Source: Locusta migratoria
Lineage: Eukaryota; Arthropoda; Insecta; Orthoptera; Acrididae
Assembly (NCBI GenBank): GCA_026315105.1
Contig: CM048744.1
Coordinates: 929,007,503-929,071,502, forward strand
Reading direction: 5' to 3'
Length of the DNA: 64,000 bases
The notes under the pieces are model-generated. The model searched no databases. It was given only the letters and a program-made list of their open reading frames with translations, and was not told the DNA's origin. The translations under genes were made by a program, and so were the position numbers. Numbering within the stretch: position 1 is the stretch's first letter; each line of letters opens with the position of its first letter. Shown here one piece after another: positions 56,268 to 64,000 of the stretch.

Positions 56268-56405
56268 CTTTAATATCTCTATGAACAATTTTCTGATCAT
56301 GGAGGTACTTAAGGCCTTCCAATATTTGTTTTGTGTAATAAACAATAGTAGATTCATTTTCTTTCAGTGGTCCCCACTTGGAGCTCAATAAAGCAGACAG
56401 GCTTC
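56268..56405 (-). CDS. Ask1: Ask1 exon: kinase C-lobe with catalytic HRD loop
   Basis: The exon is 138 nt, with acceptor CTTTTACAG and donor GTAAGA. It reads SLSALLSSKWGPL, then YYTKQILEGLKYLHD, then the catalytic loop IVHRDIK, ending one base into the Gly of the HRDIKGDN motif. The active-site aspartate (HRD) and following lysine are intact. The phase from the previous exon (1 base + GA) and to the next (G + GT) is consistent. A 4.5 kb intron separates it from the helix C exon, and a 5.9 kb intron with inverted repeats, a SINE and nested transposons follows. Confidence 0.93.
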
Positions 56406-57114
56406 CTGTAAAAGGACCAAAAAATAGAAACATTAACTGTTACAAAACTAAAAAGCCTGTGAAAGAAATCTTATCAGCTATTTTTGTTCACATTTAATTA
56501 TCACATTTTCTAATACCAGCACTTTAATAGGAAAACACACATTCAAACCTTGTTTTATATTGACAGTAACAATTTTCTCTATTCTTTGTTTCCTACTTTA
56601 GTAGACATCAGAGAAGATTAGCTGGTGCAATTTCTTGAAATAAACTAAAATAAAATATCAACCATTTTAGATTACTGTTCTATCAATATGATTTTTCTGA
56701 ATCTACAGATCACCTATGATGTTGTGACAAATAACATACAATGTCCGCAAACTATGACACAGGCAGACATGCATTATCACTGTATGACTGCTTTCAAAAT
56801 TCAGATGGAGATGTGACCAACTGAACCACAATCTATGTTGAAGGTTACTGGTAAAATGAGTGTCAATTGTTGTAAGAATCACATATTTCTCTTTTATTTT
56901 TGTCTAAATTTCTGAAACTTTTGTTCCCAAATAAATTATTTTTTATAACCCACATTCAATAAACGTACAATCTCATACATGTTGCTAAAGAACTTCTTTA
57001 TAAGTGAATGAATAGTTATTAATTGTTTGTAGTGAGAAGATTGTGGCTCCCTTACTTCCGGTACAGCAAAAGTTGACAGAAGTCATTTGATGTCGACCAT
57101 GAGCGTTTTGTTTA

Positions 57115-57310
57115 CTGCAAATGTTTGTAAATCTAAGGGACTTAACTATGTTGGTCATTAGTCCCTAGGCTTACAAACTACTTATATTACCTTAAAGTAA
57201 CTTATGTTAAGAACAGCACAAACACCCATGCCCGAGGGAGGACTTGGACCCCCGATGGCGAACAACCGCACGCACTGCAGCTGGGAGCCTTAGTGCGCAC
57301 GACTATTCTG
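57115..57310 (-). repeat. SINE-like dispersed repeat
   Basis: TAAGGGACTTAACTATGTTG, TTAGTCCCTAGGCTTACAAA, and CACCCATGCCCGAGGGAGGA followed by CTTGGACCCCCGATGG (a degraded antisense B-box) form the order of an abundant polyneopteran SINE that I recognise from memory. No length check by alignment was possible. Confidence 0.55.
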
Positions 57311-60300
57311 CTGCGACTTGTTCGCTGTCACTCTCGGCAATTGAATAGACAGTTCTGAGTACAATATGAAGGCACTGTGAAGTGATTTTTATTGTCCATG
57401 TTGTGTTGTGTCACCAATACTGATAGTGATGTGTGATTAAATACTTCCAAGGCCCATCCACCCCTCAGAGGGCAACTGATTGCCTATTATAGTATGAGGC
57501 CACAAAGATTATTGAAATGTTGTGAGCAGGACCACAAAAATAGAGTATTATTGCATACTTTCTCTCAGCTGAGGAAACACGCTGTGGCATACACAGGAGA
57601 CAGCTGCAGTACTATTCACAGAATTCAAAAATTTTTGAAAGCTATCTGTGATAAATAGTGCAATATCTTTTCATGTTTCTCTTGACAAGTTGTAAAATAA
57701 ATTTTATAGTCTCTTCAAAATTGGTCATATTTAGCCAATAACTCAATCAACATTATCCAATTCTTCTAACTGTTAGTTACTTTAACTAAAAGGCAAATTT
57801 CATTACGCCAAAAAGACAGTACCACCTAAAATTATTTTCTTAAGTATCTTTCTTTAAATAATAGTTTCCAAAAGGTGGAATGCACACTGGCACCTAATAT
57901 AGTTTGTTAATAGTATCTCTATGCTAAATAATTATTTTAACACAACAACCTATTATGATAAGGAAGAGTAGAGCAGAGCTTTTCCCCCAGTTGTTTTCCT
58001 GTAGTCAAATCTATTTAACCCAGATATAACAGTTTTTTGGGATCATTCTGAAATTATAGCAAAAAAGGAAAAAAAGATTTGGGTTTAGCATACCATCCAC
58101 AGTGTGGTCATTAAATGGAGCTCATGCTTTGATTGTAAGCATAAGGATAGGGATTAGGAAAGAAATCAGCAGTGCCTTTTCAATGGAATCATGCTGGCAT
58201 TTGCCTAGTGTGATTTAGAGAAATTACAGAAACCTTAATCTGTATGTGAATTTGAAATCACTGTTCCCTCCAAATACAAGTCCAGTGTACCTACACTGCA
58301 CCACCTTGCTTAGTTTAAAATAATGACCAATGCCAACAAAAGAGTTTTCTCTGGCTGTCACCTGACACTAAACAATCTCTATTTGCTTCAGATTTGTTGT
58401 GAAAGCATTTGGGTTATAAAAGAAGCTTGGTATATTTGCTACTTTGTCTAGAAACTGTTGAAAGGTTAATATTTTGAATGGCTTTTACTAACAATTCTTT
58501 ATCACTTTTATAGTATGGAAATTTCCATTGCCCAGGATCAATCAGAGGTTAAAGTTAACATCACAGTCAGGGGGAAACATTGTCAGCACTTCCATAGCAT
58601 TTATAGGTTGACAACTAAGCACACTGAGCAACTGAGCATTAGGTGGGCAACTGAGCATTCCACGTAGCCAATGGCGTGGCACTTCTACAATGACAACTGA
58701 TCCATTTACAGTCACTCATCCATCTACCAAGCCCCATTATTGAAAGACACTGATAACTTTAAACACTGATAATTTGCAATGGAGATTTCTCTTTTGTTTC
58801 ATTTCTCTTTTGTCTCATTTATTTTACAATACAAATTGATCTTTTTAGATTCATCCATCCAACTACTAAGTCCCATGAATTAATTGAAAAAACTCTAATC
58901 ACTTGGACCATTGTTCATTTGCAATTGAAATTGCAGTATGTCAAAAAAATTATATTTCATCACATTTCTTCTCATTTGGTGAACATAAACAACTGACTCA
59001 TCTTGCTTTGTCCGGCATGCCAACATCACTACACCAAAACACACACAAGTATAGTAGACTGCTGACCGTGATGTCAAATTGTACCTCATCTGGATTCATG
59101 TGGCAGTCACAACATCCAAGAGAGTAAGACTTTTGTTCAGTTACATCTCCTTCACCTGGTGTCAAAATGCTTATATTAAATGCAGTTGTATCAGATTTTT
59201 TTCCTTAAAATAAATTTGTGCTTCTGCTGCTGTTGAAGGGGTGTCTACATTTGACACACAATTTTTTAAAGCAAAAAGTAGCTATCCTGCCCCCCTCCCC
59301 CCCCCCCCTCCTGCTCTTTCATAATTTCACCACATTAACAGTTTCTAACTACTCCTTTGTACCAAATTTAAGGGGATAACCTGGCATTATACCAGGACTA
59401 AATAATAAAATTCCTAACTAAAATAAGTTTACATGAATAAAGAAAATTCTAAGTAAAAGTAGTCATTCTAAGTTATCTTTGAAATTGTGTAATGCACCAC
59501 TAGCGACCCAAAAAAGTGTGTGATCCACCAACCCTTTAGTTCATTCCCACTCTTACTCCTACGCCATACAGCCTGCACAAACATTTTTTTTTCTTCTTCT
59601 TCTTCTTCTTCTTCTTCAGAAATTTAACTCAATCAGCAATGGCTATTTTCTATTTTAGCTAGTGAAAGGAACGTTTGGAAGACATTCATAGCTTTTCGAC
59701 ATATTTAGAGCTAATAAGTCATCATGTAGTCTATAAGAAAAACTGAACCATGAAACAGGTCAGGGAAACTCCGCTCAAGAATTTAACAATGAAAATAAAG
59801 TATAAGGCTGCCTTTAAGGTTCCCAGATTTTACATTTTCTCACTATTTACGGCAGTTTTGGCAGTCCCAAAAATTCCCTGTGTTCGCAATGTTAATTAGC
59901 CCCTGATTTTGTGATAACATATTTTCATTTTTCCTGGGATTTACACTTTATGATAGGTGGAGAAAAGTACTGACATAATTGACAAAAATTGATGCTGACT
60001 TTGCTTTAACCTTCAAGTAGTGTTCAAAAGCATTCTTGATACTTTGTGTTTATTGAATCACATATTTCTTGTTTTATTGTTTGCTGTGGGTACCAAGTTG
60101 ACTCATGGAGCGGTGGATGATGGGAGCTCCGTAAAGGCTTTTCTCATTTACAATCACTACCATCAGCCAATATGCTGATCATCATCTTATTTTGAGTAAC
60201 TGGTAATTTCCACTGCTGAACACCAAACATTTCGAAAATTTGTTCTTATTTTGAGGTGCAAATATTTATGTAAGCATTTTTTTGAGACTTTTATTAACAT

Positions 60301-60899
60301 TGAGAATAACAGTTTGCTTATTTGTGTTTTTTCTGCAGACTGAAAGGGACACAGCATGTAGTAATCTAAAAAAGATGAGTAGAGTGTGAGTAGACACCAT
60401 GCAAACGTCACAAAAATAATTCGGTACATATTTGTACTTCAGAATGTGAATAAATTCTTGAATATTGCTATGTGAACCATGGAGAAGTACAAAAAATATG
60501 TTTTGTGCAATGTTTCATTATTTAAATATGAATGACACACTTAAAGGCTTGCCGACAAAATTGATTATGATGAATGAAATTACATCAAGTTTCTAGTTCC
60601 TAAAAAGTTACTAGTCCCAGTTACATTTGGTGTTAAAAGTAGTTCAACATTCAGCTAAACTTTATTATATAATAAATAAAGCTCCTGACCAGGATTCTGA
60701 TGCCTGTTATCCACATATATCATCCATAAACTATGAAGCCTTTAAGCAAATTTTAATGCTTAGAGCGCTGTCACCCATTTTTTACATTTTCCCCACATAC
60801 TACACCATTTTTTAATGTCCCTTGTAAAGTATAAAAGTGGGATTCTACTGTAACTGAAGACAATTGCAAACTCAGAAAATAAACTAGAAAGGTACAAAC
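57311..60899. other. Ask1 intron, mostly unique AT-rich sequence
   Basis: The 58.65-58.92 kb stretch contains a diverged direct duplication (CATCCATCTACCAAGCCCC and CATCCATCCAACTACTAAGTCCC, about 140 bp apart). A C-run lies near 59288-59310 and a (TTC)n tract at 59591-59617. No gene recognised. Confidence 0.4.
59591..59617. repeat. (TTC)n microsatellite
   Basis: Nine TTC trinucleotide repeats following a T-run. Confidence 0.9.
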
Positions 60900-61027
60900 C
60901 TCCTGGTACCTGTTCCATGAAAATCTTGAAGTAACCATCTTCTGAAACTGAACCCAAATACTGCACAATGTTCCTGTGTCTCAACTGAGAGTGAAGCTTT
61001 ATTTCCTCATGTAATGGCTGGACATCT
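60900..61027 (-). CDS. Ask1: Ask1 exon: helix C to hinge of the kinase domain
   Basis: The exon is 128 nt, bounded by acceptor TTACTTTCAG and donor GTTTGT. It continues the previous exon in frame (Gly, then DVQPLHEEIKLH) and supplies the helix C glutamate (HEEIK) that pairs with the catalytic lysine. It also encodes RHRNIVQYLGS and the hinge FMEQVPGG. LRHRNIVQYLGS plus FMEQVPGG is close to the ASK1 signature. A nearer consensus-like GT (in CAGGTACC) would break the frame, so the donor after GGA-G was chosen; it leaves one base that joins GA of the next exon. Confidence 0.93.
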
Positions 61028-61094
61028 CTGAAAGTAAACATAATCAAGGAAATTTCTAAATTACACTGCTTTTCCACTCCCTACTAGCAATTAG

Positions 61095-61350
61095 TTTATG
61101 CCTGGAGTCGGAAGATATAGCGCTGGAATGACCGGACATGGTGAGTGTGCATGTGCATGTGTGTGTGTGGGGGGGGGGGGGGGCGCACTTTAGTTGTCCG
61201 AGTGATTGTATGAATGTATGTGTTTCTTTTTCTGTTGAAAGCCATGGTTGTAAATTTAAGTTGTTTGAATGTGATTGTTCATGTTCATGCCTGCAGCAAC
61301 TCAGCGGGCCTCTTTATGGTTAATTGTTATCTATCCTCCATTATTGACAT
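61095..61350 (+). repeat. Penelope-like terminal repeat copy
   Basis: TGTGCATGTGCATGTGTGTG with a G-run (61169-61182), TGAATGTATGTGTTTC, then AAAGCCATGGTTGTAAATTTAAG and a CTGCAGCAACTC, TCTATCCTCCATTA end. This is the terminus order seen at 23.1 kb. Confidence 0.5.
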
Positions 61351-61689
61351 TTTGATCACAAATAATAATCAAAGCATGAAAAATGGTCCTTGTAATATAC
61401 CTCTCTCACAGTCATTCAGACAAATATTTTTACAATAAAATGGGAAAGCACCATTTCCAAAATTGAGGATAATATGGCAAAATGCTGAATGTTTCACTAA
61501 TACGTTACCAAAATGTCACTTCTCTTATCCACATTCAAAATTGATATTTCATTCATTTTTAAATCAGCATTTACAGAAGCACTTATCTAAGAAACTATCA
61601 AAAAGAGATGTCATCAATGAGCATACCACCTAGACTATCACAAGTGAAGACATAACCAATAAGACATTAGTCAATCATATCAAATAATA

Positions 61690-62056
61690 TAAAAATAAAA
61701 AAAATAGAAAAGAGATGACTTACCAAAAGCAAAGTCTTTGCTTTCTACAGTTCTACAGTATGTCTGCCTAAGTGTACTTGCGTCTGTGTAAATGTGTGGG
61801 TGTGTGTGTATTTGTTTACCCTCCTTTTTTCCCCCCAAGGTAAGTCTTTCCTGTCCCGGGATTGGAATGGCTCCTTATCCACTCCCTTAAAACCCTCATC
61901 ATTTCCTTTTCCCTCTCCTTCCCTTCTGCCTGACGAAGCAGCTAGGCTGCGAAAGCTTGTATGTGTGTTTGTGTGTAATTTTATTGTATTTTATTTGTTT
62001 CTATCGACGAGCCGGTCCTTTTGGTAAGTCATCTCTTTTCTATTTTTTTATTTTTG
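61690..62056. repeat. Inverted repeat element (arms about 40 bp)
   Basis: AAATAGAAAAGAGATGACTT with ACCAAAAG (about 61702-61730) is inverted at about 62014-62045 (CTTTTGGTAAGTCATCTCTT...). The interior has CCCCAAGGTAAGTCTTTCCT, GGATTGGAATGGCTCC and CCTGACGAAGCAGCTAGGCTGCGAAAGC, the same internal order as at 50.9-51.0 kb. Confidence 0.75.
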
Positions 62057-62233
62057 TTTATCCCACCGGGAAAGTTTCCCTCTATAATTTTCGTTATATC
62101 AAATAATATGATGCATTAAATGATAGTACTCTTGTATCTCTACTAATCCTGAATACTGATTTATCGTAGCAATATAAAAAATATAGCAGCCTACACATTA
62201 ACAAACAAACTAAAATTTGCGGCTGATTCTTAC

Positions 62234-62367
62234 CCTTTATTTTTTTCTGGAATTTCTTTCACAGCTATCCTTACTTGGGTTATTAGATCTCTGGCAGCAT
62301 ATACTACTCCAAATGTGCCCTTTCCTAATAAAATTCTTTTCCCTTGTTCATCTTGTTCATATTCATA
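62234..62367 (-). CDS. Ask1: Ask1 exon: kinase glycine loop and catalytic lysine
   Basis: The exon has an acceptor TTTTTTGTAG and a donor GTAAGA, is 134 nt long, enters in phase 0 and leaves two bases. It encodes the start of the protein kinase domain: YEYEQDEQG, the glycine-rich loop GKGTFGVVYAARDL, and the lysine-bearing strand RIAVKEIP (ATP-anchoring K). Gly-rich loop spacing and the IAVKEIPE motif are typical of ASK1/MAP3K5. The carried two bases (GG) complete a Gly codon with the first base of the next exon, so the frame is continuous. Confidence 0.93.
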
Positions 62368-62513
62368 CTACAAAAAAGAGACACACTTATTAAGTTGATG
62401 AAACAACGAATTATAATTACAAATTTTTAGTAGCAGATATGTCCACAATTAAATCAAACTTGTCTACATACAGTAGAAGTTATATTTTGCTTAGGATGCC
62501 CAAGCCACTCACT

Positions 62514-62514
<1 letters not shown>

Positions 62515-62551
<37 letters not shown>
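62515..62551. repeat. (ATT)n microsatellite
   Basis: ATT trinucleotide tract of about 36 bp. Confidence 0.95.
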
Positions 62552-62552
<1 letters not shown>

Positions 62553-62729
62553 TGTATTTGATTGCAGTGGCAACCAACATGCTGCAGAAAAATAGGAAAA
62601 GGAAGAGAGGTGATAAAAATTGAAAGCACTGCAAATGTGTAGTTTAAGGGATAAAAATTATTATGTTAGTGATGTGTTGGCAGACTTTGATATTTAAGTA
62701 ATAATAGTTTGGTTAGGATACTTAAAATA

Positions 62730-63400
62730 TGAAATCATCTCATTTCTGTTCTGCCTCGTGTGTTTTAGAGACAAAGGCCTTATTACATGGTTTTTGTTTG
62801 CATTTGTCTCAGTTTTTCATCTCTACTGATGAAAATGGAAAAATTACAAAAAACAGAGTGTCCTTCCTATCATCACAACCTCCCCTTTCCCCAACCCCAT
62901 CCACTCCAAGAGGGAATTCATGTAACCATCTGTTTGCTTATGGCAATATCCCTGTGATTTTGTGCAATAATGCCTGTAAACAGTATATTTACTTAGGGGT
63001 AGACGGTGAGAATGTAACTCTCATCCTCCCCACCACAATCAGCTTTTCTGAACTGTAATTGGCGTTATCAACATTGTCCAATCTCAAAATTACCCTGACA
63101 TCCCTCTGTTCTGTCTGACAGTACAATCTCTACACTCATCCCCTTCTCCCTTTGCCCTGCATCCTCCTCCCCTACATATCCTTACTCCCCCCCCCCCCCC
63201 ACTCACTCAACTCCTGATTCACATTTGCAGTTGATGCGTCACTTGAGGCACAGCAATCAGAGATGGCAGTAATGTGTATATGTGCTCTTTTTCCAGTGAA
63301 GGTTCTGGCTGAAAGATGCAGCTGTGCAAGTGTGTCTTTTCAAAGTGTCTATATACAACTCAGCTGCTACAGCAATCATCTTTACATTATACTGATTATA
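62730..63400 (+). repeat. Penelope-like 3' region, degraded
   Basis: CCTGCATCCTCCTCCCCTAC, a C-run at 63187-63200, CAATCAGAGATGGCAGTAAT, TTTTTCCAGTGAAGGTTCTG with GCTGAAAGATGCAGC and a TCTATATACAACTCAGCTGC end are in Penelope-terminus order. The upstream part may be a C-terminal coding remnant (FSEL). Confidence 0.45.
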
Positions 63401-63417
63401 AGCATTTTATTAAAAAT

Positions 63418-63440
63418 ATATATATATATATATATATATA
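63418..63440. repeat. (TA)n microsatellite
   Basis: TA dinucleotide tract of about 22 bp after a Penelope-like end. Confidence 0.9.
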
Positions 63441-63804
63441 AGACGAGGGTGATCTAAAAAGTTATATACTGATAAAACATGCAACATAGTAGGTCCAAAA
63501 CATTCACAGAATTTGTGAACAGAATCAAATTATGGAGACTTCGAACTAAAGTGTGAAAAACATCTGTACAATTTATCACTCACAGTTTTCAATAATGTTT
63601 AATTAAATTTAAACTGAAAAATAAAGCACACCTTTAATTTACAACTGTTCAAATAATTTACAAGATGGTTTAATCACATCCATGCCCAAGACTAAGTGAA
63701 TTTTTTCAATAGCCTGTTGCTGTAGTACCTTTGATGCTATATCTAAAACTATGTATTATGATAATTACATAGCAATGAAACATTACCTATAAATATACAC
63801 ATAC

Positions 63805-64000
63805 TTTTATCTGATCCTCAGCCTGCTGAGCATCCAGATCCATGACCATTCCTTCTTGGTCTCCCGTCATCTCTTTCACCAAATCAAAAAACCTTTGGCG
63901 ACACTGGACTGAAGGGAAGTACATTTGGAAGTCATCAGAATTTTGGTGTACATACAGGAACAGGCAGCGCTCATCTCTCTTGTATAAACTGGAAAATGTA
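63805..64000 (-). CDS. Ask1: Ask1 exon: segment just N-terminal to the kinase domain (partial at window edge)
   Basis: Minus-strand exon of an ASK1-type MAP3K (stress-activated kinase upstream of JNK/p38). The open frame reads ERCLFLYV, QNSDDFQMYF and GDQEGMVMDLD, which resemble the block immediately before the ASK1 kinase domain. It ends at a consensus donor (GTATGT, 63804 downward) after ...AEDQIK, in phase 0, and joins directly to YEYEQDEQG in the next exon. A possible acceptor (TTTTCCAG) would start the exon at 63988. The frame also stays open to 64000, so the 5' boundary is uncertain. The rest of the regulatory N-terminus lies outside the window. Family identity is from motif recognition, not a search. 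Confidence 0.85.

Overview
The window looks like a piece of a large, repeat-rich insect genome. I think it is an orthopteran or related polyneopteran (grasshopper-like), but this rests on my recognition of repeat families, not on a search. There are no bacterial features. The only host gene I can support is on the minus strand: an ASK1-type MAP kinase kinase kinase (MAP3K5/MAP3K15 family, fly Ask1). Its exons run from the right edge (63.8-64.0 kb) leftward to 33.7 kb. Seven exons join in phase through the end of the kinase domain, from the glycine loop GKGTFG through VAIK-type lysine, HRD, DFG and APE motifs to HPFL. An eighth carries the post-kinase Ser-rich linker. The N-terminal regulatory part lies beyond the right edge. 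The C-terminal exons lie further left or outside the window; one weak candidate is at 23.7-23.8 kb.

Almost everything else is transposable-element DNA in the introns and in the left 33 kb. From left to right: 0.24-5.96 kb is one CR1/L2-like LINE copy broken by an RTE-type LINE with an intact open frame (0.74-4.04 kb) and by a long fold-back element (4.67-5.57 kb). 6-11 kb is AT-rich with nothing recognisable except TG repeats. 11.2-16.3 kb holds a palindromic Penelope-derived insertion, hAT and Tc1 transposase remnants, a tRNA-like stretch and a probable LTR. 16.3-16.7 kb looks like a solo LTR. 16.8-17.3 kb is an antisense Penelope-like fragment. 17.5-21.9 kb is a decayed Ty3/gypsy element on the minus strand, and 21.9-23.1 kb a Jockey-like LINE 3' end. 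25.8-31.1 kb is a second, plus-strand gypsy of the same general family with two recognisable LTRs.

In the Ask1 introns: 34.2-34.8 kb is a Jockey-like remnant and 35.8-36.1 kb an inverted-repeat element. 40.2-42.5 kb holds an antisense LINE-like repeat and Penelope-like pieces that include a GIY-YIG domain. 42.8-49.1 kb is an old LINE interrupted by about 5.4 kb that contains a nearly intact LINE of the same family. 51.8-52.2 kb is an inverted tRNA-derived SINE. 52.4-55.5 kb is a nested stack: a Jockey-like LINE holds a mariner-type transposon, which itself holds a Penelope-derived palindrome, plus a short RTE fragment. 57-63 kb has a SINE, more Penelope termini and microsatellites.

The main structural theme is palindromic insertions. 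At least two have good target-site duplications and arms resembling Penelope-like termini, which suggests recurrent head-to-head insertion. I found no CRISPR array, rRNA or convincing functional tRNA. I did not find a clearly new biological system; the fold-back elements and the nested insertion history are the most unusual material.
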